Assembly (NCBI RefSeq): GCF_900101625.1 | Contig: NZ_FMYZ01000020.1 | Span: 1-64,000, forward strand | Length of the DNA stretch: 64,000 nt | Reading direction: 5' to 3' | From: Cupriavidus sp. YR651 | GTDB lineage: Bacteria > Pseudomonadota > Gammaproteobacteria > Burkholderiales > Burkholderiaceae | Shown: in pieces, positions 42,511-51,339 of the stretch | Numbering within the stretch: the first letter of the stretch is position 1 | Layout: every line of letters begins with the position of its first letter | The notes under the pieces: generated by a model | The model's database searches: none | Told to the model about the DNA's origin: nothing | Seen by the model: only the letters and a program-made list of their open reading frames with translations | Program-made: the position numbers and the translations under genes

Positions 42511-43683
42511 ATGCACGCCTCTTCCTTGCGCGGCAGCGTCGCGATTGTCGGCGTGGGCCAGGCCGGCCTGGGCGAAGCCCACGGCAAGACCGAGATGGAA
42601 ATCCTGGTGGAAGCGGCCAAGGCCGCGGTCCGGGATGCGGGGATGTCGATGCGCGACATCGACGGCATCGCCACCGCCAGTGTCGGCGCGACCATGTGGG
42701 TGATGCCCGTGGCCGAATACCTCGGCATCCAGCCGAAATTCGTCGACAGCACGATGATCGGCGGCTCCAGCTTCGTATCGCACATGCTGCCTGCCATGAT
42801 GGCGCTGGAGGCCGGCCTGTGCGACGCGGTACTGGTCTGCTACGGCAGCAACCAGCGGACGTCGACGGTGGGCCGCGCGGGCATCTCGAAGGTGAGGGCG
42901 AAGCTCGATCCGCAGCCCTACGAGAACCCGTACGCGCCGCTGCAGCCGATTACCTCGTACGCGCTGGCCGCGGCGCGGCACATGCATCAGTACGGCACCA
43001 CGCGCGAGCACCTGGCCGAGGTGGCCGTGGCGGCGCGCAAGTGGGCGCAGATGAACCCGGAAGCGATGATGCGCGACCCGCTCGGCATCGACGATGTGCT
43101 GAACGCGCGCATGGTGTCCGATCCGCTGAGCGTGCGCGACTGCTGCCTGGTGACCGACGGCGCCGGCGCGTATGTGATGGTGCGCGCCGACCGCGCGAAG
43201 TCGCTGGCGAAGCCGCCGGTGTATGTGCTGGGCAACGCCACGGCGACGTGGCACCGGCAGATCTCGTGCATGCCCGACCTGACCGTGACGGCCGCGAAGG
43301 AATCCGGCGAGCGCGCGTTTGCGATGGCGGGCCTCAAGCCGTCCGACGTGGATGTGCTGGAGCTCTACGACGCCTTCACCATCAACACGATCCTGTTTCT
43401 CGAAGACCTGGGCTTCTGCGCCAAGGGCGAGGGCGGCGCGTTCGTCGCCGGCGGCGCCATCGCGCCGGGCGGACGGTTGCCGGTGAACACCAACGGCGGC
43501 GGCCTGTCATGCGTGCATCCGGGCATGTACGGCATGTTCATCACGATCGAGGCCGTACGGCAGTTGCGCGGGGAATGCGGCGAACGGCAGGTGCAGGGCG
43601 CGGAAATCGCGCTGGTGCACGGCAATGGCGGCACGCTGTCGAGCCAGTCGACCGCATTGCTGGGGACGGCAGCCGCGCTGTAA
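42511..43683 (+). CDS. Thiolase-family protein (SCP-x-like)
   Basis: A 390-residue thiolase-fold protein that pairs with the DUF35 gene. The pattern includes VAIVGVGQAGLGEAHGKT, LCDAVLVCYGSNQRTS, LYDAFTINTILFLEDLGFC, NTNGGGLSCVHPGMYGMF and LVHGNGGTLSS. Where classical thiolases have the acyl-accepting Cys, this one has IGGSSFVSH, with Ser. The second Cys/His region is present. It may be a retro-aldolase-like or other atypical C-C lyase rather than a true thiolase, as known for DUF35-linked homologues. GGAGGG precedes the ATG. Confidence 0.88.
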   Translation: MHASSLRGSVAIVGVGQAGLGEAHGKTEMEILVEAAKAAVRDAGMSMRDIDGIATASVGATMWVMPVAEYLGIQPKFVDSTMIGGSSFVSHMLPAMMALEAGLCDAVLVCYGSNQRTSTVGRAGISKVRAKLDPQPYENPYAPLQPITSYALAAARHMHQYGTTREHLAEVAVAARKWAQMNPEAMMRDPLGIDDVLNARMVSDPLSVRDCCLVTDGAGAYVMVRADRAKSLAKPPVYVLGNATATWHRQISCMPDLTVTAAKESGERAFAMAGLKPSDVDVLELYDAFTINTILFLEDLGFCAKGEGGAFVAGGAIAPGGRLPVNTNGGGLSCVHPGMYGMFITIEAVRQLRGECGERQVQGAEIALVHGNGGTLSSQSTALLGTAAAL

Positions 43684-43763
43684 CGCGCTGCGGTTTGCTC
43701 TGCGGGTGGTGCGGGGCCCGAGCGGCTGCGCTACTGACGTTTGTCGGCAGCGCGGCCCAGGGC

Positions 43764-44702
43764 TCAGAGCGCCAACCGCTCCTTCGCGACCTGCTCCACG
43801 ATCGACGCCTGCAACTTGTCCCGCGAGACCTTGAGAGGATCGCGGTTTGGCAACGCAGACATCCAACGTTTGAACTTGGCGAAATCCAGAGGATCGATCG
43901 TCCTCATTCGAGCCATCTTTCCGGTGACCGACACGATCGGCACGCTGAAAGGCTTCGCGCCGAGGAGCGCGCTCGCGCGGTGAGCCTGGACCGCCCAGAG
44001 ATCATCCTCATCGTCGGTCAATCGGAGGGGATGGGGGTCCGTAGTATTGGCGGCCTCGCGGCGAATGATATCGACCTCGAAGCCTTTCGCGTTCACGGCC
44101 GTGGAAGGTTGGTCCTCGCGCAACTCGAAGGTTTTATCGACCTTGCGGAGGGCGTTCAGCATCGTCGTGTCCGTCTCCTTCATCTGGGACCAAAACTGAA
44201 CGCGCTTGCGAGTATCCCAGAGCAGGTCCACATCCCGTGTAGCCAGCGCGCCTTCCTCAAAGCGAACGCCTGCGGCGGCTTCGTAAGCGTAGAGCGCGTG
44301 AGTCCCGATGACGATGAAGTGCTCGGCGATATTGAGCTGGTCCAGCATGGCGAGGATCCCAACGAGCAGGTCAGGCGCGCGCCCGACATGCACCGCGCGG
44401 TTGATTCGCTGATGCTTCTCCAACTCGTCCCTTAGCGTCTTCACACGCGCTTCGTCGACTTCCTTGCGCGTCTTGAACTTGGTGTAGATGGCCTCTGTTT
44501 CTTCGGATCGCGGCCCGACGCTCCGATGGCTTGCGTCCGTGCCTGTCTTGATAAGGTAATCGCGGCCCTTGATCGTCCGCCACACCATGCCGCCGCGGAC
44601 CTCCGCAGCTTTCTTCCGGGCAGCCTCCAGCGCCTCGAACACCATCTTGGCGTCGATGTATTGTCTCAGGGCGTCCTCGCCGATTTCGAGCCAGCGTTCC
44701 AT
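43764..44702 (-). CDS. Nucleotidyltransferase-fold protein (GSU2403/NTP_transf_8-like)
   Basis: A 312-residue protein. A helical N-terminus (RQYIDAKMVFEALEAARKKA) precedes a nucleotidyltransferase core with IVIGTHALYAYEAAAGVRF and TRDVDLLWD, where D-x-D would bind metal. The C-terminus is helical (DPLDFAKFKRWMSALPNRDP). Many such proteins belong to toxin-antitoxin or phage-defence modules, but no partner is adjacent. The gene is on the opposite strand to its neighbours, has visibly lower GC, and splits a catabolic cluster, all signs of acquisition. No ribosome site precedes ATG 44702; a palindromic element begins 2 bp upstream. Confidence 0.78.
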   Translation of the reverse strand: MERWLEIGEDALRQYIDAKMVFEALEAARKKAAEVRGGMVWRTIKGRDYLIKTGTDASHRSVGPRSEETEAIYTKFKTRKEVDEARVKTLRDELEKHQRINRAVHVGRAPDLLVGILAMLDQLNIAEHFIVIGTHALYAYEAAAGVRFEEGALATRDVDLLWDTRKRVQFWSQMKETDTTMLNALRKVDKTFELREDQPSTAVNAKGFEVDIIRREAANTTDPHPLRLTDDEDDLWAVQAHRASALLGAKPFSVPIVSVTGKMARMRTIDPLDFAKFKRWMSALPNRDPLKVSRDKLQASIVEQVAKERLAL

Positions 44703-44703
44703 C

Positions 44704-44745
44704 GTTTCAAAGCAAAATTGTCATTCGTCTAGTTTACTTTGAAAC
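44704..44745. repeat. 42-bp element, copy 1
   Basis: It starts GTTTCAAAG and ends CTTTGAAAC (perfect 9-bp inverted arms), with centre motifs AAAAT, ATTCG and TTTACTTTG. The same arms and length recur at 44825-44866. Confidence 0.85.
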
Positions 44746-44824
44746 AGCATGTTTTGCGGCGAACTGTTGATGAAAAATATGGATAAAAAGGCGCATTACT
44801 GAGGGTATTCGTAAGAAAAATGAA

Positions 44825-44866
44825 GTTTCAAAGAGAAAATCAGATATTCGAGATTTACTTTGAAAC
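44825..44866. repeat. 42-bp element, copy 2
   Basis: It has the same 42-bp length, the same 9-bp arms and a partly conserved centre (AAAAT, ATTCG, TTTACTTTG). It lies exactly 121 bp from copy 1, in direct orientation. Confidence 0.85.
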
Positions 44867-45040
44867 CGGCCCGCGATCTTGGTTTGGCGAGGGCTTTCAC
44901 AGCTCAGCGCCCGCGCATACTGGGGCGGAAGGCGGCCTTAGGGAATTCGGAATGGCCCCCGGCCCGTGCCGGGGGCACACTGGCCGCGCCGGCTGCATGC
45001 GGCATGTGTCATTCCGATCGACCTGTTCATCGTGCGCCCC

Positions 45041-46576
45041 ATGTCCTCATTTCGTCCTGTCCATCTCCACGAGATTCCCCGGTACTGGGCCAGTCGTGCC
45101 CCCGACGCGCCGTGTCTGTATGAAGCCGGCGCGGTGATTCGCTACGGCGAATTGATGCACCGCATCGAAGGCGTGCGTGACTGGCTGGCGGCGCAGGGTG
45201 TGGGCGTGGGGGACCGCGTGATGGTCGTGGGCGAGAACTGCAGCGAGATGGTGTCGGTGCTGTTTGCCTGCAGCCTGCTGCAGGCGTGGCCGGTCAATGT
45301 CAATGCGCGGCTGTCGCCGCGTGAGGTCGACACCATTCGCGCCCATGCGGAACCGCAACTCACGCTGTTCACGGGCAACGTATCCGATGTGGCGGCCGCC
45401 CATGCGGCGCGGCTGGGGGCCGTGCCCGCCGGTTGCACGGCGATGTCCGATGGGGTCAGCGCCCTGCGTGCCTCGCACGCGACGGCGCGTGTATCTGACG
45501 ACGAGGCGCGTGCGGTCGCGACCCTGATCTACACCTCGGGAACCACGGGCGCGCCGAAAGGCGTGATGGTGCCGCACGCGGGCCTGACCCAGTTTGCACG
45601 GATCTCCGCGCAGTCACGCGATCTCGGCGCCGGCGACATTGCCTACGCGGCATTGCCGATGTCGCATGTCTTCGGCATCGCCACGGTCCTGATGGCCACG
45701 CTGTACGCGGGCGCCGCGCTGTTCCTGCGCCCGCGCTTCGATGCCGACGATGTCTTTGCCGCGCTGGCGTCTCCCGGCGTGACCATCCTGCAAGGCGTGC
45801 CGACCATGTTCACGCGCATCATGGCCGTGGCATCGGGCCGTGGGTCGGCCTCATCGTCGCTGGATGCACAGGCGCTGGCGCCCCGCCTGCGCTATCTCTA
45901 CACCGGCGGCGCGCCGCTCGATCCGACGCTCAAGCGCGACGTGGAGGCGTGGTTCGGCCAGCCCCTGCATCACGGCTACGGCATCACGGAATACGCGGGA
46001 TCGCTGTTCCTGACGCGCCAGGATGCGCCGCGCGACGATTGCTCCGCCGGCTATATCGTCGAAGGCGTGGAGATTGCCATTACCGATGCGGACGGCTTGC
46101 CGGTGCCCGCAGGCGAGCGCGGGCAGATCCGCGTGCGCGGACCCGGCGTGATGCGCGGCTACTATCGCAACCCCGCGCAAACGGCCGAGGCGTTGCTGCC
46201 TGGCGGCTGGCTCAATACGGGCGATCTCGGCTACCTGGACGCCGATGGTGCGCTCTTCATCTCCGGGCGGTCGAAGGATCTCATCATCCGTTCCGGCTTC
46301 AATGTCTACCCGATCGAGGTCGAGGCGGTCATCAATGCGTTCCCGGGTGTGCGGCAATCCGCGGTGGTGGGCCGGCGCACGCCAGATGGCAACGAGGAAG
46401 TGGTTGCCTTCATCGAAACGCATGGGGGCGATCCGGACCGCCCCGCGCTGGACGCCTACCTGCGCGACAGCCTGGCGCCCTACAAACGACCCGCCGAAAT
46501 CCGCGTGATCGACACCATTCCCACCACGGCCAGCGGCAAGCTGCTGAAGCAGCCGCTGCGCGCGATGCTCGAATAG
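45041..46576 (+). CDS. AMP-dependent acyl-CoA ligase
   Basis: A 511-residue adenylate-forming ligase that makes an acyl-CoA from an acid, ATP and CoA. The P-loop is YTSGTTGAPKGVM, the adenine motif is HGYGITEYAGS, TGDLGYLDADG follows, the hinge is SGRSKDLIIRSGFNVYP, and the catalytic Lys lies in TTASGKLLKQPL near the C-terminus. It probably activates the substrate for the acyl-CoA dehydrogenase, hydratase and thiolase enzymes nearby. The Bug gene follows 39 bp later. The ribosome site before ATG 45041 is weak. Confidence 0.92.
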   Translation: MSSFRPVHLHEIPRYWASRAPDAPCLYEAGAVIRYGELMHRIEGVRDWLAAQGVGVGDRVMVVGENCSEMVSVLFACSLLQAWPVNVNARLSPREVDTIRAHAEPQLTLFTGNVSDVAAAHAARLGAVPAGCTAMSDGVSALRASHATARVSDDEARAVATLIYTSGTTGAPKGVMVPHAGLTQFARISAQSRDLGAGDIAYAALPMSHVFGIATVLMATLYAGAALFLRPRFDADDVFAALASPGVTILQGVPTMFTRIMAVASGRGSASSSLDAQALAPRLRYLYTGGAPLDPTLKRDVEAWFGQPLHHGYGITEYAGSLFLTRQDAPRDDCSAGYIVEGVEIAITDADGLPVPAGERGQIRVRGPGVMRGYYRNPAQTAEALLPGGWLNTGDLGYLDADGALFISGRSKDLIIRSGFNVYPIEVEAVINAFPGVRQSAVVGRRTPDGNEEVVAFIETHGGDPDRPALDAYLRDSLAPYKRPAEIRVIDTIPTTASGKLLKQPLRAMLE

Positions 46577-46615
46577 CCAGGTTCATTCACCGACAAAACC
46601 AGATTGGAGGAGACG

Positions 46616-47581
46616 ATGAAAGGATGGAAGACAGCGGTGGCGCTGGGGCTGGCGCTCGCCCAGGGCATGGCGTGGGCGGACGGGTACCCGTCAAGGCCGG
46701 TGCGATTGATCGTGGGGTATGCGCCGGGTGGTCCGGTGGATACCGCTGCGCGCACCTATGCGGACTACATGGGACGCGTGCTGAAGCAGCCGGTGGTCGT
46801 GGACAACCGCGCGGGCGCGAGCGGTGCGATTGCCGCGGACATGACGGCGAAGTCGACACCGGACGGCTACACGCTCTACTTTGTCGCCAGTCCGACGATG
46901 ACGATGACACCGCTGATCCAGAAGTCGGTCAACTTCAATCCGCTGAAGGATTTCAGCTACGTGGGGCTGATTACCGACTACACCAACGTGCTGGTGATCA
47001 ACAAGGACTTCCCGGCGAAGAACGTGCAGGAGCTGGTGGACTATGCGCGCAAGAACCCGGAAGGGGTGGCGTTCGGTTCCGCCGGCGTGGGCGCGTCGAA
47101 TCACCTTTCGGCGGAACTGCTGGCGCAGATGAGTGGCGTGAAGATGCTGCACGTGCCTTACAAGGGCAATGCGCCGGCCATGGCCGATGTCATGAGCGGC
47201 AAGGTCGCCTTCATGTTCGACATTACCGGCACGGCCATCGGCCACGTGCAGGGCGGCAAGGTGCGCGCGCTGGCGGTGACATCGAAGGCGCGCAATGCCG
47301 CGATGCCCACGGTGCCAACGATGATTGAGTCGGGGCTGAAGGACTATGACCTGACCGGCTGGTATGCGCTGGTGGGGCCGCCAAAGCTGCCCGCCGACGT
47401 GGTCGACAGGCTCGTCAAGGCACAGAAGACAGTGGGCGCGGATCCCGCCTTCCAGCAGAAGATGACGCAGGTGGGATATGACCTGGACGTGACCGGGCCG
47501 AAGCCACTGGCGGATCGCATCGAGCGGGAGCTGAACCTGTGGGGCGGGGTGGTGAAGGCGGCAAGAATCCAGGTGGAGTGA
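46616..47581 (+). CDS. Bug-family (TctC-like) periplasmic binding protein
   Basis: A 321-residue binding protein. The signal peptide ends QGMAWA-DG, followed by YPSRPVRLIVGYAPGGPVDT, then DNRAGASGAIAADM, TPDGYTLYFVASPT, VPYKGNAPAMADVMSGKVAF and WYALVGPPKLPADVV. The adjacent CoA ligase suggests its ligand is a carboxylic acid used by the same pathway. GGAGG supports ATG 46616. There are no TctA/TctB partners in the window. Confidence 0.93.
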   Translation: MKGWKTAVALGLALAQGMAWADGYPSRPVRLIVGYAPGGPVDTAARTYADYMGRVLKQPVVVDNRAGASGAIAADMTAKSTPDGYTLYFVASPTMTMTPLIQKSVNFNPLKDFSYVGLITDYTNVLVINKDFPAKNVQELVDYARKNPEGVAFGSAGVGASNHLSAELLAQMSGVKMLHVPYKGNAPAMADVMSGKVAFMFDITGTAIGHVQGGKVRALAVTSKARNAAMPTVPTMIESGLKDYDLTGWYALVGPPKLPADVVDRLVKAQKTVGADPAFQQKMTQVGYDLDVTGPKPLADRIERELNLWGGVVKAARIQVE

Positions 47582-47607
47582 GCGGGCGCGGGAGACCGCG
47601 CAGGTTG

Positions 47608-47642
47608 ACGCAAAGGCGCGGGAGAACCCGCCGCCTTTGCGT
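47608..47642. terminator. Hairpin between converging genes
   Basis: ACGCAAAGGCG / CGCCTTTGCGT is an 11-bp perfect stem with a 13-base loop between the Bug and MaoC-like genes. There is no clear T-run, so it is a probable bidirectional terminator. Confidence 0.55.
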
Positions 47643-47661
47643 TATCGCGCGTTATTGCGTT

Positions 47662-48543
47662 TTAGCGTCCAACGTCGGCCCACGCCTGCATGGCTTGCCC
47701 GCCGGCGTTGTCGCCGGTCCACAGGATGATCCTGCCGGCGGCCTCCGGATCGTCCCGGCCGCCGACCGTGACCGTGTCCTGATGGAATAGCGGCGCCAGT
47801 CCGCGGAAACCGAAGCGACGTACCTTCGCATCCGGGCGCGCGTGCCGCAGCAGTTCCAGTGTCAGCATCGCCTGCAGTGGCCCATGCACGATCAGGCCCG
47901 GATAGCCTTCCACATCGCGCACGTAGTCCAGGTCATAGTGGATGCGGTGACCATTGAACGTCAGCGCGGAGAAGCGGAACAGCAGCACGGGGTCCGCCAC
48001 CAGCTCTCGGCCGAACTGCGCTACCTGCGCCAGGCGGGGACGAGGCGGCTGCGGCTGGCCCTTTTCCGGCATCGCGCGATAGACGATGTCGTGGCGCTCC
48101 GTCAGCGCGGTCTCGCCGTCCACCGTGAGCACGTGCTCGACGGTCACGAACCACAGTTCGCCAGTGCGGCCGGACTTGTGCTGGACATCCGTGATCGTCG
48201 ACGTCCTGGTCACGGAGTCGCCCACGCGCAGGCCGCGCGCAAACGTCAGTTCACCGCCGGCCCACATCCGGCGCGGCAGCGGCACCGGCGGCAGGAAGCC
48301 GCCGAGCGCGGGATGGCCATCGGCACCGAGCACGTGCTGCGGCGCGCGCGGCAGGAAATAGAGCCAGTGCCAGAGCGGCGGCAGCGGCTCGCGGGCAACG
48401 GCCTCGCCATCGAGATCGAACGTGGCGGCCAGCGCGAGAACGGGCTCTATCGCCAGGGTCTCGGTGCGGGTCTCCGAGCGGCCAATCCATTCGCGCTGCT
48501 CGGCGAGGGTCGGGGCGGCGGCGGGGGTGGGGTTTGTAGTCAT
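47662..48543 (-). CDS. MaoC/HTD2-like acyl-CoA hydratase
   Basis: A 293-residue double hot-dog protein of the FAS1/HTD2 type. N-terminal dehydratase-like half: LPPLWHWLYFLPRAPQHVLG and PRRMWAGGELTFARGLRVGD. C-terminal half: LLFRFSALTFNGHRIHYDLD and GLIVHGPLQAMLTLELL, with the hydratase Asp/His pair expected in NGHRIHYDLDY. It should hydrate an enoyl-CoA or dehydrate a hydroxyacyl-CoA, like mesaconyl-CoA hydratases. It is the last gene of the minus-strand trio, 19 bp after the MmgE/PrpD gene. Confidence 0.9.
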   Translation of the reverse strand: MTTNPTPAAAPTLAEQREWIGRSETRTETLAIEPVLALAATFDLDGEAVAREPLPPLWHWLYFLPRAPQHVLGADGHPALGGFLPPVPLPRRMWAGGELTFARGLRVGDSVTRTSTITDVQHKSGRTGELWFVTVEHVLTVDGETALTERHDIVYRAMPEKGQPQPPRPRLAQVAQFGRELVADPVLLFRFSALTFNGHRIHYDLDYVRDVEGYPGLIVHGPLQAMLTLELLRHARPDAKVRRFGFRGLAPLFHQDTVTVGGRDDPEAAGRIILWTGDNAGGQAMQAWADVGR

Positions 48544-48562
48544 CGGGATCTCTGCAACAGGT

Positions 48563-49945
48563 TCAGCAAGCGGCCGGCAGCCAGTTGTCGACGTTGGCCT
48601 CGGTTTCCAGTCGCCACACGCGCGCGATGATGGCGCGCATGTCGGCTTCCGTGGCGCCGTGGCGGAAGGCGCCGAGCTGGATCGCCTTGGCCTCCAGTTC
48701 GGGCCGCGTCAGCGTATTTTCCGGGTCGCCCTTTGGCACGTCCACGCGTGCCCCCAGCGTGCGGCCATCGGTGGTGCGCACCGTCACGCGACCGATCCAC
48801 TGGCGCGGATAGGCGGCATTGATTTCGTCATCGAGCGTCATCGACACCTTGTCGCGGAATGCCGCGACCTGCGCATCGCGCAGCGCGTGTTCCTCGAATT
48901 CTCCCAGGCCGGCGTGCGCGTACACGGCAACGAGGCCGAGCACCGTGCCCATCGAGAACTTGGCCTGATGGATCGTCGCCGGATTGACCACGGGCCCCAG
49001 CACGTCGATGGCACCCTGGTGCACGTGCGCGGTGACAGCGGCGATCTGTTCGGCATGCAGTCCCTCGCGCTGCATCAGCGCCTTGAGGGCGTCGGCGGCG
49101 GGGTGGGTGTGGCGGCACGAGGCGAAGAACTTGAACGACGTCTCGGCCGTGGCCCAGCGCGTGCCGAGGCCATCGGTCAGCGCGGCGGGGCTGGCGTCGC
49201 TCGACATGCCGGCGGCCATGCCCTGCGCGCCTTCGAGGATCTGGCGGGCACCGGTGAAGCCCGCACGCGCCAGCCACGCCGACTGCAGGCCGTCGGCGGC
49301 GGCCTTTGCGGTATGCAACTGCTTGGAATCGGCGGCGTCGCGCAGGAATTCCCACAGGCCCGCAGCCTGTGTGCCGGCGGAGCCGAGCGCCTGGTTGATG
49401 CCCTCGGCGTCCATGCCGTACAGCTTGGCGACGGCTGCCGCGGCGGCCAGCGTGCCGACGGTGCCCGTCGTATGGAACACGCGGTAGTGCGAGCGGCCCA
49501 TGAATTCGCCGATGCGGATGCCGGCCTCGTAGCCGGCGATCGATGCCAGCAGCACCTCGGCACCGCTCTTGCCTTCCGCCTGCGCGGCGGCCAGGACCGC
49601 CGGAAACACCACGGCCGCCGGGTGCAGCACCGATCCGTTGTGGACGTCATCCTGCTCCACGACGTGGGAGGATGCGGCGTTGATCAGCGCGGCAAAGTAC
49701 GGCGACGTGCGGCGACGATCGACGAGGACTTCCGCATCACCGTCGCGCGGCCCCATCGCCGCCGCGAACTCCTGGATGCGGCGAATGGCGGGCGCGTCCT
49801 TGCCGGCGATGGCGGAGGCGATCCAGTCCAGGAACAGGTCCTTGGTGCGCTCGATGACCGGCGCGGGCACATCGTCGAGCGTCAGGCGGGCCAGGAATTC
49901 GCACAGCCGGCGCGTGGGATAGGTGGTTTCGGCGTTGACGGACAT
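48563..49945 (-). CDS. MmgE/PrpD family protein
   Basis: A 460-residue member of the 2-methylcitrate dehydratase / cis-aconitate decarboxylase family. Recognisable parts are TKDLFLDWIASAIAGKDAPA, HVVEQDDVHNGSVLHPAAVV, YEAGIRIGEFMGRSHYRVFH and HPAADALKALMQREGLHAEQ. The family removes water or CO2 from small di- and tricarboxylic acids, and many members have unknown substrates. It sits 7 bp after the acyl-CoA dehydrogenase gene in one operon. Its methylcitrate partners (prpB, prpC) are absent, so a different substrate is likely. Confidence 0.92.
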   Translation of the reverse strand: MSVNAETTYPTRRLCEFLARLTLDDVPAPVIERTKDLFLDWIASAIAGKDAPAIRRIQEFAAAMGPRDGDAEVLVDRRRTSPYFAALINAASSHVVEQDDVHNGSVLHPAAVVFPAVLAAAQAEGKSGAEVLLASIAGYEAGIRIGEFMGRSHYRVFHTTGTVGTLAAAAAVAKLYGMDAEGINQALGSAGTQAAGLWEFLRDAADSKQLHTAKAAADGLQSAWLARAGFTGARQILEGAQGMAAGMSSDASPAALTDGLGTRWATAETSFKFFASCRHTHPAADALKALMQREGLHAEQIAAVTAHVHQGAIDVLGPVVNPATIHQAKFSMGTVLGLVAVYAHAGLGEFEEHALRDAQVAAFRDKVSMTLDDEINAAYPRQWIGRVTVRTTDGRTLGARVDVPKGDPENTLTRPELEAKAIQLGAFRHGATEADMRAIIARVWRLETEANVDNWLPAAC

Positions 49946-49952
49946 GGCGTGG

Positions 49953-51122
49953 TCAGAAGGAACGGGGCAGGTCCAGCACGTGTTCGGCCACGTAGGACAG
50001 GATGAGGTTGGTGGAGATCGGCGCCACCTGGTAGAGGCGCGTTTCGCGGAACTTGCGTTCGATGTCGTACTCGGCGGCGAAGCCGAAGCCGCCATGCGTC
50101 TGCAGGCAGACGTTGGCCGCCTCCCACGAGGCATCGGCCGCCAGCAGTTTGGAGATGTTGGCCTCCTTGCCACACGGCTTGCCGGCATCGAACAGCTGCG
50201 CGGCCTTGTAGCGCATCAGGCTGGCCGCTTCCACGTTGACGAACGCGCGCGCGATGGGAAACTGCACGCCCTGGTTCTGGCCGATCGGGCGGTCGAACAC
50301 GATGCGCTCGCGCGCATAGCCGGTGGCGCGCTCCACGAACCAGTAGCCGTCGCCAATGCATTCGGCGGCGATCAGGATGCGTTCCGCGTTCAAGCCATCG
50401 AGGATGTACTTGAGCCCCTTGCCTTCCTCGCCGATCAGGTTCGCGGCGGGAATTTCGAGGTTATCGAAGAACAGTTCGTTGGTTTCGTGATTGACCATAT
50501 TGCGGATCGGCTGCACGGTCAGGCCGTTGCCGATGGCCTCGCGCAGGTCCACCACGAAGACGGACAGGCCGTCGGACTTCTTCTTCACCTGGTCGAGCGG
50601 CGTGGTCCGCGCGAGCAGCAGCATGAGGTCGGAGTGCTGCACGCGCGAGATCCACACCTTCTGGCCGTTGACGACGTACTTGTCGCCCTGCCGCACCGCG
50701 GTGGTCTTGAGCTTGGTGGTGTCGGTGCCGGTCGTGGGCTCGGTCACCGCCATCGACTGCATGCGCAGTTCGCCGGAGGCGATACCGGGCAGCCAGCGTT
50801 GTTTCTGCGCATCGGAACCGTGGCGCAGCAGGCAGCCCATCACGTACATCTGCCCGTGGCACGCGCCCGAGTTGCCGCCGCTGCGGTTGATCTCCTCCAT
50901 GATGACCGACGCCGCCGTCAGCGGCAGTCCGGAGCCGCCGTATGCCTCGGGAATCAGCGCGGAGAGCCAGCCGGCCTGGGTCAGCGCCTGCACGAAGGTC
51001 TCCGGAAAGGCGTTCTGTTCTTCCACGCGCTGCCAGTAGGCGGAGTCGAATTCGCGGCAGAGATCACGCACGGCTTCGCGGATTTCCGGGTAAATCTGGT
51101 CTTGGTCCTGATCTGCAAGCAT
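49953..51122 (-). CDS. Acyl-CoA dehydrogenase
   Basis: A 389-residue FAD-dependent enzyme of normal length. Pattern: FVQALTQAGWLSALIPEAYG, then MQSMAVTEPTTGTDTTKLKT, GQKVWISRVQHSDLMLLLAR, NERI-like NAERILIAAECIGDGYW, and LQTHGGFGFAAEYDIERKFR. It introduces the first double bond into an acyl-CoA. It starts the minus-strand operon with MmgE/PrpD and MaoC, so the operon could run dehydrogenation, then hydration, then cleavage. The catalytic base was not located with confidence. Confidence 0.93.
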   Translation of the reverse strand: MLADQDQDQIYPEIREAVRDLCREFDSAYWQRVEEQNAFPETFVQALTQAGWLSALIPEAYGGSGLPLTAASVIMEEINRSGGNSGACHGQMYVMGCLLRHGSDAQKQRWLPGIASGELRMQSMAVTEPTTGTDTTKLKTTAVRQGDKYVVNGQKVWISRVQHSDLMLLLARTTPLDQVKKKSDGLSVFVVDLREAIGNGLTVQPIRNMVNHETNELFFDNLEIPAANLIGEEGKGLKYILDGLNAERILIAAECIGDGYWFVERATGYARERIVFDRPIGQNQGVQFPIARAFVNVEAASLMRYKAAQLFDAGKPCGKEANISKLLAADASWEAANVCLQTHGGFGFAAEYDIERKFRETRLYQVAPISTNLILSYVAEHVLDLPRSF

Positions 51123-51178
51123 GGCAATGTCTGTGATTGTCGAGTGGGGTCATTATTCCCGAGGCACCGGGGCGGCGT

Positions 51179-51339
51179 AATTCGGATTTGCCGAAGCGCG
51201 GCTTAGGGGCTGACTTAGGGGCAGGCTCAGGGGCTGGTTCAGGGGTCGAATTCGGAGCTGGCTTCGGGCGAGGGGAAGGCATAAGGGAATGCCCGAGGTC
51301 TTCATGCCGGCCTTGTTCCCCCTTCGGCAAATCGGAATT
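51179..51339. repeat. Inverted repeat AATTCGGATTTGCCGAAG around array
   Basis: The left arm is at 51179-51196. The right arm, CTTCGGCAAATCGGAATT, is at 51322-51339 and matches its reverse complement at 17 of 18 positions. The arms are 125 bp apart. Confidence 0.75.
51202..51273. repeat. 12-bp degenerate tandem array
   Basis: Six contiguous 12-bp units: CTTAGGGGCTGA, CTTAGGGGCAGG, CTCAGGGGCTGG, TTCAGGGGTCGA, ATTCGGAGCTGG and CTTCGGGCGAGG. Confidence 0.8.

Larger units (their letters stand above)
44703..45040. other. AT-rich region with paired 42-bp elements
   Basis: This 338-bp region lies between the nucleotidyltransferase gene and the acyl-CoA ligase gene. The left ~165 bp are AT-rich and contain two copies of a 42-bp palindrome-flanked element. 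The right part is GC-rich like the host genes. No gene is seen. Confidence 0.6.

Noticed and set aside
44704..44866. IS element ends
   Set aside because: The paired elements are in direct orientation, on one side of the gene, and no transposase is present.
51202..51273. CRISPR-like array
   Set aside because: The units are contiguous 12-bp repeats with no spacers and no cas genes nearby.
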